Made by a program: the position numbers and the translations under genes
Part shown: positions 1-6,770 of the stretch, piece after piece
Layout of the letters: the number at the start of each line of letters is the position of its first letter
Position numbering within the stretch: the first letter of the stretch is position 1
Notes under the pieces: generated by a model
Told to the model about the DNA's origin: nothing
Databases searched by the model: none
What the model saw: the letters and a program-made list of their open reading frames with translations, nothing else
Origin: G963663495 sp963663495
GTDB lineage: Bacteria; Bacteroidota; Rhodothermia; Rhodothermales; Bin80
Direction of reading: 5' to 3'
DNA: 64,000 bases
NCBI GenBank assembly: GCA_963663495.1
Contig: OY760427.1
Coordinates: 5,456,001 to 5,520,000 of the forward strand

Positions 1-33
1 CGAAAACGCGTGGCACTCAGCCATATAACTCCC
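1..33. repeat. Right end of a MITE-like repeat (cut by window edge)
   Basis: These bases nearly match the right end of the repeat copy at 5392-5563 (cgaaaacgcgtggcactcag and onward to ctccc) and resemble the end of the copy at 20474-20643. The element abuts the mnmE stop codon at 35-37, so it sits directly at the 3' end of that gene. Only the terminal part is visible. Confidence 0.7.
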
Positions 34-34
34 C

Positions 35-1420
35 TTACTTTCCGATACAGAAACGTGAGAAAATTGTGCCGAGCACTTCTTCATTGGTTATTGCACCTGT
101 AATACACCCCAGTTCGTGCAAAGCCGCCCTCAAGTCCAAGGTAAATATATCCGCGGACACCCCTCTAGACACGCCCATAGTGGCTTTTCCCACACTTTCT
201 AGTGCCCGCGTCATATGTTGCACATGCCTCCGATTGGTAACGATGGCCGATTCATGGCTTTCGGCCGCAGTCCCGCGGACGAAGGCAGTCAGTCGTTCCC
301 ATAGTGGTTTTATCTGCCGGCTTTCTCCCAAGCCTACCATTGCCGACAACATCAGACTAGACTTGCCGGCTACCCGCCGCGGCGGGCAATGGGGAGCCAA
401 GTCCGCCTTATTACCCACAAGGATTAGTGCACAGCTTGCGGCGATGGTCTGAATTTCCGCTACCTCCGCAGCGGATAGCCCCAGCGTACAGTCATATACG
501 TAAACCACCGCAGCGGATAGCTTTACAGCTTTACGTGCCCTCCGAACACCCTCTGCCTCTACCGCCCCTGGCGCTGCACGCAGTCCTGCTGTATCAACAA
601 AGCGAAACAAAATGCCATCTACCTCTCTGTCCGCCTCCACTAAGTCCCTTGTTGTGCCCGCCTCCGGGCTCACAATAGCGCGGTCTTCGCCAAGAAGCGC
701 ATTTAGGAGCGTAGACTTACCTGCGTTGGGACGCCCGGCAATAGTGATCCGCACACCTTCACGTATCAGTTCACCGTAACCATAGGATATCAGAGCCTCC
801 TGTAGGTGTGCTGCCGCCCTGTTGAGGATGGATGTAAGCTCACCCCGATCCGCGAACTCAACATCTTCGTCTGCGAAGTCAATCTCCAGCTCAGCAAGCG
901 CGCAGACTTCCAATAACGCAGATCGCAGTTCTGCCAACCTGCGAGAATATCGCCCTTGGAGCTGTGCAAGCGAAACACGGTGGGCTGCCGCTGATGATGC
1001 GTGAATTAGGTCTGCCACTGCCTCGGCCTGAACAAGGTCCATCTTCCCGTTAAGGAACGCTCGTTGAGTAAACTCACCTGGCTCTGCCATACGGGCCCCA
1101 AGCTCCAGCATATCCGCAAGGATCCTTGACGCTACATAATCACTGCCGTGACAGGCAACCTCCACTATGTTCTCTCCGGTAGCAGTGGCAGGTGCTTTGA
1201 ATTTTGTGACCACCACCTGATCAATAACCGCACCTGTGGTCGACCACCACGTACCCACATGTGCGGTATGGCTGGGCGCTTCTGCCAGTGCACCTTGCCG
1301 CATGGCACCATCAGCGAATCGGATGGCATCTGGTCCGGACATCCGCACTATTGCCAGCGCCGCCCGTCCAGGAGCAGTCGCAATGGCTGCAATCGTATCA
1401 GTATGCCTTAGTATTGCCAT
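35..1420 (-). CDS. mnmE: tRNA uridine-5-carboxymethylaminomethyl modification GTPase MnmE
   Basis: MnmE (TrmE) works with MnmG to modify the wobble uridine of tRNAs that read two-fold degenerate codons. The 461-residue product has the family's normal length and order: an N-terminal tetrahydrofolate-binding domain, a helical domain, an inserted Ras-like G domain with P-loop GRPNAGKS, switch motif DTAGLR and base-specificity motif NKAD, and the diagnostic C-terminal FCIGK, whose cysteine is catalytic. ATG start at 1420. It is the last gene on its strand before the window edge, with a MITE end 2 nt past its stop. mnmG is not in the window. The identification is secure from motifs and length. Confidence 0.97.
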   Translation of the reverse strand: MAILRHTDTIAAIATAPGRAALAIVRMSGPDAIRFADGAMRQGALAEAPSHTAHVGTWWSTTGAVIDQVVVTKFKAPATATGENIVEVACHGSDYVASRILADMLELGARMAEPGEFTQRAFLNGKMDLVQAEAVADLIHASSAAAHRVSLAQLQGRYSRRLAELRSALLEVCALAELEIDFADEDVEFADRGELTSILNRAAAHLQEALISYGYGELIREGVRITIAGRPNAGKSTLLNALLGEDRAIVSPEAGTTRDLVEADREVDGILFRFVDTAGLRAAPGAVEAEGVRRARKAVKLSAAVVYVYDCTLGLSAAEVAEIQTIAASCALILVGNKADLAPHCPPRRVAGKSSLMLSAMVGLGESRQIKPLWERLTAFVRGTAAESHESAIVTNRRHVQHMTRALESVGKATMGVSRGVSADIFTLDLRAALHELGCITGAITNEEVLGTIFSRFCIGK

Positions 1421-2322
1421 TTACGTGGCTCTGTGCCATTGCACCCAACCCGACCGGAATACTCGATGCTACACAGCCTGAAGTACATGGTCCGCTTTTT
1501 CGGCCGCGTTAGGGCAGTCGACTTGGGAATTCCCGAGTACCCTACTGCCGGCCGGCCAACATTGGTCTGGGAGCACCGTCCGTCCAAGGTGAAATCTGTG
1601 GTGTTGTGATCAGAGGGACGAAACAACTTGCAGAGCCAATATGCAGGACACTTCATGCGGCCAAAGACATGTTCTTCCCCAGCGCCTTCAACCTATGAGG
1701 TCATCATTCGCGGGCTGGTTCGCCAAAACGAAGGGTCCAAAACGATAAATGGGCAAGAAAGCCGATTGACCGCGGGACAAGTTCTGACAAGGTCAATAAT
1801 TGCGTTAGGGAATACTCGCCGCTCGATGCGGCTCGCTTGCCTTTTGGCACAAAACAGAAGTGCTTTGCGCCGTATGTAGTCCGCAGAGAATATTTGGGCC
1901 ATTGTGGGCTCGGAGCAACCGAAAGAAGCAGCTTACCAATGATAAGATTGGCCTCCGGCTCACATACCTGCTCCCAATAGCCGATTGAAGTATGTTCTGG
2001 CGCACAAAGGGCAGGGCTTTAGCATGCGTCATGACGTGAGTATACAAGTTCAGGCCCGTAACGTCAGGTTACGGCGCCGGATACCCTGACTAAGGCACGA
2101 CCCAAATGATTCTCAACCATCTTTGTGGCTTACGTAGACGTAAATGCATGTAGGGTAGCACGATTAACAGACAGCGAAAGATACTGAAGACTCGATTCGT
2201 CCTCAAAGACACCTCCGCCGCACCGCATCAACACCTAGCGGCGACCCTTCCTACAGGTTGCTCGGAGTTCCCGTAGCATCTCACTCCAGATAGGCATTTA
2301 CACTGAGCAGGCTAATGCCCCG
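1421..2322. other. Non-coding or decayed stretch
   Basis: About 900 bases with only short overlapping ORFs on both strands (up to about 80 codons), none with a recognisable motif or a conserved-looking frame. No tRNA, repeat or terminator was recognised. It leads into a decayed defence region, so it is probably eroded accessory DNA. Confidence 0.5.
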
Positions 2323-2527
2323 TCAAATGCAGGACTGCGGGTTCGACCCATAACCAGACTTTCGCATGGCGTCCTCAGCCGGTTTCATTATCCTTCGCAG
2401 ATCTCTTGATTGTTCATACAGCTCTATCGCCTCCTTTACCCCCCGGTCTTGCCAGCGCTGCCTCCAGAAGATCCTCGTGTTCTGCAGACTTGCTATCCGG
2501 TGATTCCTTGGCGAGATTGTTTTTCAT
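2323..2527 (-). pseudogene. Small hypothetical protein, single-base frameshift
   Basis: An ATG at 2527 opens a frame reading MKNNLAKESPDS..., then EALLARPG-like sequence (AALARPG), and stops early in a run of six G (minus strand, around 2437-2442). If one G is removed, the frame continues as VKEAIELYEQSRDLRRIMK to a stop at 2323. That gives a helical acidic/basic protein of about 67 residues. The 'ARPGV.EAIE.YE' pattern resembles small antitoxin-like proteins, but I cannot name the family. Either a real inactivating slip in a homopolymer or a sequencing error would explain it. Confidence 0.4.
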
Positions 2528-2900
2528 AAGACTGTCCGTAATATGTTAACAGCTAAAGATGGCCACTCCATAGAACGTACGCGCAGCTTACGACCTAGTT
2601 GCGATTGTTGCAACGATCACATCCACTCCCGCAGTTCTCGTGTGCAATGGTGATTGACTCGTTGGATCACAAAGATTCGCGCCGATCCAGCACAAGCGAT
2701 ATACCTTCTAGCATGATTCAGACTGCCGACTTTATTTATATGGTCGGCGTCTGCTAACACCGCATTCATGCCCCGTGGATCTATCCAAACGTAGGAACTG
2801 TGTACTGGAGGCACGCCATGCATTCCGTAGGGTTGTTGTCATGGGTGCTGCAGGGCCAGGCGTGCATTCAGATCACTTTAACCCACACATTCAGACTGAG
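2528..2900. other. Intergenic, nothing recognised
   Basis: No gene can be supported here. A minus-strand ORF at 2617-2823 has no family features and unremarkable composition. The next recognisable sequence is the pglX scrap that starts near 2901. Confidence 0.4.
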
Positions 2901-2983
2901 GTGCGGTGCGCATAGGGCCACGGACCCTCTCGCTGGAGACGGAGAGCAGCCCCGGAACTCTTGTGCATCGCCTTCTGCGCGAG
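2901..2983 (+). pseudogene. Scrap of a PglX/BrxX-like methyltransferase gene
   Basis: On the plus strand these bases encode MRIGPRTLSLE then, after a one-base slip, a segment ending HRLLREG. This parallels VRIGPRTVSLKDGEQ...RRILREGF near residue 60 of the large pglX at 53220-56413. The match is also visible in DNA (for example gggccacggacc and tctgcgcgag) at roughly four in five bases, so it is a diverged second copy and not a recent duplicate. It is cut on both sides and overlaps the tail of a minus-strand fragment. It is a relic with no function of its own. Confidence 0.6.
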
Positions 2984-3148
2984 GGTAACCACTTCCGGGT
3001 AGTCCGTGTGCGGGGCAATACCGGAACCAAGAGACACCTTCCACCCAAGACCTTCAAGCCATTTGAGCACGGCGGCTCCGACCTCCGATGCGGTGAAAGC
3101 CACCATCAGACAGCCTCGCCGCCGGATCCCAGGACAAACCTTACTCAT
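2984..3148 (-). pseudogene. N-terminal remnant of a third gene in the HTH-PIN operon
   Basis: An ATG at 3148 overlaps the PIN gene's TGA (ATGA overlap), so this frame was translationally coupled to it. It reads MSKVCPGIRRRGCLMVAFTASEVGAA... (given here in part), then VLKWLEGLGWKV. The pattern 'EVGAAVLKWLE..GW.V' resembles the N-terminus of small restriction-endonuclease-fold proteins found beside HTH-ImmA/PIN pairs, but that assignment is from memory and weak. After about 50 residues the frame runs into the antisense of the pglX scrap, so the original gene appears to be truncated by a recombination junction near 2984. Confidence 0.4.
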
Positions 3149-3612
3149 TCTTTCCTAAGCATCTCGTAAGGGTTCATACAAGGCACACCAAGGTCAATAC
3201 AGGCGTTCGGAATCTTGATCTTAAGCTCAGTGTCAGCCGCCACTTCGTGCGTCACCACAGAGCAGTCGTGAGCCAGCATGTGCCCGACAAGCCAGCAGTC
3301 GGCGACTGCGAGAAACTTGGCGACCGCGGCAGGTTGGTTTCGGCTGCCGCTCGCCCAATCGCTTACGGTACGAAGCGCCGACATGACCGCGTTGTCCGGT
3401 CTCAGAAAGAACCGTTCGCTCCTCGCCGCTGCCCAGGTTGACAGTTCGTCGGAGCCGGCCTGCAATTCGTCGGCAACCTTCTCAATATTGGAGACCCTTC
3501 CGGTGCGATTCTGCTTGACGAGCCAATCCCAAAAGGCAGGGCAGAAATCAAAACCATAGTGCAGATTCTTGGCTTGGATGAACACGTTTGCGTCTATGAG
3601 ATAATTGGTCAT
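3145..3612 (-). CDS. DUF4411 family PIN-domain protein (probable RNase toxin)
   Basis: 155 residues. It opens MTNYLIDANVFIQAKNLHYG, the DUF4411 signature, with the first PIN acidic residue in the IDAN motif. A later conserved acidic pair is in 'VADCWLVG' and a further one near 'VTHEVAADTELKIKIPNAC'. PIN proteins are Mg-dependent ribonucleases and DUF4411 members are usually VapC-like toxins. The start codon overlaps the last four bases of the upstream HTH-ImmA gene (ATGA), which implies coupled translation. The neighbour is the expected antitoxin or regulator. Catalytic residues look intact, so the toxin may still be active. Function is inferred from family and context. Confidence 0.85.
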   Translation of the reverse strand: MTNYLIDANVFIQAKNLHYGFDFCPAFWDWLVKQNRTGRVSNIEKVADELQAGSDELSTWAAARSERFFLRPDNAVMSALRTVSDWASGSRNQPAAVAKFLAVADCWLVGHMLAHDCSVVTHEVAADTELKIKIPNACIDLGVPCMNPYEMLRKE

Positions 3613-4757
3613 CCAATCACCCCGACTTTGCGCCCCAGCTTGTTGAAGGTCTTGGTCTTCCGGACTCCCAACATCCTAAACGCGTCCCGGTAGAGCGTAT
3701 GCCCTTCAAGCGTGCTCACGACGAGCGCTCGGGCGAAACGGTGGCTGACGCGTGCAAGCGTCGTGTTGTAGAAGTCGCCACCGCTGCCTTGAACAGAGCG
3801 CGTCACCTGCTCATACTCTGACTCCCACGCAACATCAAAGCGACTCCGGTCAAGCCACTCCGCGTCAAGAAGTCGTCTTAGAACCACCAGCTTGCTGACC
3901 TTGAAAACGCGCGCAAGCCGGGACAGAGCCTCCGGGAGCCGCTCGTTCCGTCGGAGATTGGACCGCAACACGTCGAGCGGCACCAAGAACTCTGCTGCCA
4001 CCGCGTTACACCACATCTCCTCGCGCCGGAAGTCAGACCGCGGAGCCACGCCGAGATTCGACAAGGCCGAGGCTCCAAGCCAGATGTGCGCAAGCTCGTG
4101 TGCAAGCGTGAACATCTGGGCCGCCTTCGCGTCCCGGCCGTTGATGAAGACCAGCGGCGCCAGAGGATCAGACAGCGCGAAGCCACGGAACTCGGCGGGA
4201 TTGAGGCGGCGTTTGGTGTTGCTCATCACTACACCGCTAACCATGACGAGCACACCGACCTCGTCGGCTTGGCGAATGAACAGTCGCAGGGCATCGGTCC
4301 AGGTTGAGCACTCCCGGCGGGCGGCGAATTCAAAACCCAGCCGCGCGCCCATATCTTTCGCAACGGTTTCTGGAGACGCCTCAAGCGAGGCTCGTCCTAC
4401 GAAATCCAGCCCCCGCCTGCCGCTTACCCGGGCGAAGTCCCGATACCAGCTCTGCCGTTCCTGACACATGTAGATCATATCTAACAGGTCCGGGCTCGGC
4501 CGCGTCAACCCGTGTGCAACAAGACGGCGGAAGTCCGGGATGGGGATGGTTTCCTCCGGCGGTTCCGTGAGGAACAGATAACCGACCGGCACAGCAACGG
4601 CGCGCGCGAACGCCTCCACCTGCTTGAGGGTGGGCTGCGTATCTCCGTCCTCCCATTCCGGCAGCTTTCTGAACTTCTTTACCAAGTGATCGGATGGGAT
4701 CCCAGAGCGCTCACGCGCCCAGCGGAGAAGGTAGGGGTTTACGTCCACGCGGATCAT
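3609..4757 (-). CDS. XRE-type HTH plus ImmA/IrrE metallopeptidase (antitoxin-like)
   Basis: 382 residues. Residues 1-60 form a Cro/CI-like helix-turn-helix (LLRWARERSGIPSDHL... KVEAFARAVAVPVGYLF pattern). The middle carries an ImmA/IrrE (DUF955, COG2856) zinc-peptidase domain with the HExxH motif in FTLAHELAHIWLG and a downstream glutamate region (EEMWCNAVAAEFLVP). Proteins of this architecture pair with DUF4411/PIN toxins as antitoxins, or cleave repressors. Start ATG at 4757 lies 10 nt after the hsdS stop, so it was co-transcribed with the restriction gene. Its 3' end overlaps the PIN gene by 4 nt. Confidence 0.88.
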   Translation of the reverse strand: MIRVDVNPYLLRWARERSGIPSDHLVKKFRKLPEWEDGDTQPTLKQVEAFARAVAVPVGYLFLTEPPEETIPIPDFRRLVAHGLTRPSPDLLDMIYMCQERQSWYRDFARVSGRRGLDFVGRASLEASPETVAKDMGARLGFEFAARRECSTWTDALRLFIRQADEVGVLVMVSGVVMSNTKRRLNPAEFRGFALSDPLAPLVFINGRDAKAAQMFTLAHELAHIWLGASALSNLGVAPRSDFRREEMWCNAVAAEFLVPLDVLRSNLRRNERLPEALSRLARVFKVSKLVVLRRLLDAEWLDRSRFDVAWESEYEQVTRSVQGSGGDFYNTTLARVSHRFARALVVSTLEGHTLYRDAFRMLGVRKTKTFNKLGRKVGVIG

Positions 4758-4767
4758 AACCGTTCCC

Positions 4768-5104
4768 TCATTCTTCGGCCTCCATCACCCTCTTAGCTTC
4801 GGCCAAACGAAGTTCGCCTGAAATGAGCTTTGGAAGGAGGGTGTCGCGGAGCGAGACGAGGAGGCGGAAATCACGGATGTTCCCGACGATTCGCCGCAGC
4901 ATTGGCGCAATGCGTGCCAGGCACGCAGAAGCTGCGCCATCGGTCGGCAGACTAAGATCGTACTTGTTCATGGATTGCCAACTGATTCTAGGCACCATCT
5001 TCCCCGTTGAGGTCTGGCTTGTGTGGGCAACGAACGCTGACCATTTCGGCTCCCGTGCGCCGAGCACAACGATATCCGTGGAGCAGAGGCCATCCGCGGG
5101 CGCG
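4768..5104 (-). pseudogene. hsdS: Type I restriction specificity subunit HsdS, 3' fragment
   Basis: The frame reads IAPADGLCSTDIVVLG, then TSTGKMVPRISWQSMNKYDL, and ends RDTLLPKLISGELRL. These are the second target-recognition domain and C-terminal conserved region of HsdS ('LLPKLISGEL' is near universal). A few residues around 'VAHTSQTSTG' look deleted compared with the family. The 5' junction at about 5104 joins it in frame to a tnpB N-terminal fragment, producing a chimeric ORF (4768-5361) that is not a real protein. HsdS chooses the DNA target of type I R-M complexes. No hsdM or hsdR is in the window. Confidence 0.8.
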
Positions 5105-5361
5105 ATAAAGGAGTATTCAGGTAGCCACTCGACCGTGCGGCGCAGCGCCGTGAACCGTTTCCCCAGCGAGAAGCAGCTTACCGAGGGCGGCTTCTCTCCA
5201 GCCTCTTTCGCTTTCTTGTACGCCTCGCTCTGCTCTGCGAGGATGGCATTCCACACAAACCTACACACACCCGCTAATCCAGCAAGTTGCTTAGCGTTAC
5301 TCCGACTTCCGGGCAACAGCCTGTATGTGATATTGCGGTATGCACTAACCGTTTCGGGCAT
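5105..5361 (-). pseudogene. 5' fragment of IS200/IS605-family tnpB
   Basis: From ATG 5361 the frame reads MPETVSAYRNITYRLLPG, NAKQLAGLAGVCRFVWN and EAYKKAKEAGEKPP, ending RRTVEWLPEYSF. This is the N-terminal HTH and start of a TnpB (OrfB). DNA identity to the tnpB pseudogene at 48023-49160 continues up to the bases for YSF and stops at about 5105, which fixes the junction with hsdS. The rest of tnpB (RuvC and zinc finger) is absent. A MITE copy lies 30 bp upstream, so the insertion probably brought the MITE end and the tnpB start together. Confidence 0.8.
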
Positions 5362-5391
5362 GGCACTGTGGTATATAACCCCCTAATATAT

Positions 5392-5563
5392 GGCAATTAT
5401 ATAGCATGCATACCCACGTGTTGAGGTATTTGAAATAATTGCAGTCTTTTCGTGAAAAGCGGGAACCGATTATGAACAACTGGCGAAAGCCATCCAGTCT
5501 GCACCACCAAAGCACAAAAAGTAATTCCTGCGAAAACGCGTGGCACTCAGCCATATAACTCCC
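5392..5563. repeat. MITE-like repeat, copy 2
   Basis: About 172 bp that align along their whole length with the copy at 20474-20643, sharing 'ttgaaataattgc', 'aaaagcggga', 'gattatgaa' and 'aaaacgcgtgg'. Its right end, ending cactcagccatataactccc, is nearly identical to window bases 1-33. The left inverted repeat is more decayed than in the 20 kb copy. It lies inside the broken hsdS, just upstream of a tnpB 5' fragment. It carries no ORF of its own. Confidence 0.75.
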
Positions 5564-5872
5564 TTCTTGCACCGTTTTCCGTACACGCGATAACCTGCAC
5601 GCGCGATGTATGGTGTCGTCGGCGTTTTGCTGGCAGAATTGTGCACGTTTCTGCGCGCGCGGCCTAGTTTGGTGCGCTAACACCGCAATAGCGGCGCTTA
5701 AAGCGTACGACCCGGAGGCATTGTAGCCCGCCATGCGGGTGATTATAGCTTCAATAACGTGCACACGATGCGCCCCCGGAAACCGTGCCCAGCGAACTAT
5801 TGCACGGAGGAACTCATGTTCTGGCAAACGTGGATGGATCGTACGCGTTCGAATAGTGCCGTTAGCACGCTC
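5564..5872. other. Unrecognised insert inside hsdS
   Basis: About 300 bp between the MITE end and the hsdS 5' fragment. The minus frame is open (…PEHEFLRAIVRWARFPGAHR… IITRMAGYNASGSYALS…) but shows no family I recognise and no start of its own. It may be a fragment of another mobile gene carried in with the insertion. hsdS homology stops at the SGHQR codons (about 5873). Confidence 0.4.
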
Positions 5873-6321
5873 CCGTTGGTGTCCAGAGACGCCGGTCATC
5901 TGGCCAATAGCGTACTTCCAGACAAGGTCTGATCGCGTAGAGTAAGACGCGTACCCGGTTTCGGTGACCACGGGCGACCACGTACCACAACGAACTCGGT
6001 TGACCGATGAGCGATATCTCCTACGCCGGAGTTTGCGTGATAGCGGGCGATCTTGCCGTTTTCAAGGCCCGGTGTGATTCGGGCGAAAAGAGTATCACCG
6101 TTCTGGAACCGACTACCACTGCCTTGATACTCTCTGACGCCTATCGCACAAACAGCACGACGCGCTGGATTAACAGCTGCCATGTCAACGAACGGGGTTG
6201 GGCGGCAGTGTTTGATGAAAACCACAGGATTTATCAGAAACACACCCGCGAATGGGATGATGCGCCAGCCCTCGGACAGCGTCGGTCGGGTCAGATCCGA
6301 GACCTTCGATAAATCCTGCAC
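5873..6321 (-). pseudogene. hsdS: Type I restriction specificity subunit HsdS, 5' fragment (frameshifted)
   Basis: A GTG at 6321 starts LSEGWRIIPFAGVFLINP, then FQNGDTLFARITPGLENGK and STEFVVVRGRP, the first target-recognition domain of HsdS. Near 5968 one base is gained or lost: the family-like sequence continues in the next frame as VTETGYASYSTRSDL... IGQMTGVSGHQR, which matches the conserved 'MTGSSGRQR' segment. After that the homology ends in foreign DNA. With the 3' fragment at 4768-5104 this was one hsdS gene that is now broken by a frameshift plus insertion. The MNT gene ends 4 nt upstream. Confidence 0.8.
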
Positions 6322-6324
6322 AGT

Positions 6325-6624
6325 CTAGGCTTTGCGGAGGCTGATGGCACGGAAACTGCTGTCGGTCCTCGCCCAATGCACGATATCCACCCTGAACGGC
6401 AGGTCCGACTCCATAAGGGCCTCATCCAGGGCGATGGCTGTACCCAGCGCAATCGGCTCCTCACCCATGATAGCGAGATCAATATCCGAGTAGTCCATTG
6501 CCGTCCACGTTGGGCGCGACCCAAACGCGAGAACCTCGCGATCCGCAAGATGTCGGCGCAGGATATCGCGGACGATGGCCCAATGATCAGGCCTCAGGTC
6601 CAGGTATGGGAGTGTGACACTCAT
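6325..6624 (-). CDS. MNT-type nucleotidyltransferase (MntA-like)
   Basis: 99 residues. The nucleotidyltransferase signature is complete: EVLAFGSRPTW followed by DYSDIDLAI (GS...DxD) and a third acidic residue in FRVDIVHW. Minimal nucleotidyltransferases of this type (MntA) act as antitoxins by AMPylating a HEPN toxin, or occur inside type I restriction operons ahead of hsdS. Here the gene stops 4 nt before the hsdS start, so it belongs to that operon. A HEPN partner would be expected next to it, but none is seen upstream, where only a palindrome and the yidC 3' end follow. The gene itself looks intact. Confidence 0.85.
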   Translation of the reverse strand: MSVTLPYLDLRPDHWAIVRDILRRHLADREVLAFGSRPTWTAMDYSDIDLAIMGEEPIALGTAIALDEALMESDLPFRVDIVHWARTDSSFRAISLRKA

Positions 6625-6653
6625 ACCGGAGGCCGCAACGGTTTATGTCGATA

Positions 6654-6679
6654 AGCCTCCCTTATTCATAAGGGAGGCT
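6654..6679. terminator. Perfect 12-bp palindromic hairpin downstream of yidC
   Basis: A 12-bp stem (agcctcccttat / ataagggaggct) with a 2-nt loop lies about 90 nt past the yidC stop and just upstream of the MNT gene. There is no clear T-run on either side, so intrinsic termination is likely but unproven. It could also be a protein-binding palindrome. Confidence 0.5.
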
Positions 6680-6770
6680 ACACAAAGTTCGGATCACTGT
6701 CCGGAGATGCGAAGGCGGTCACCTCGTCACGACCAATGGTGCTCGCGGAGTAAGGTTGACAGCGCAATGG

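Noticed and set aside
2340..2360. T-arm-like sequence gcgggttcgaccc
   Set aside because: The arms do not pair and no acceptor or anticodon stem could be built, so it is not a tRNA or tmRNA end.
4768..5361. Single 197-residue protein
   Set aside because: Its first part is TnpB and its second part HsdS; the DNA match to the 48 kb tnpB ends exactly at the junction, so it is a fusion of fragments.
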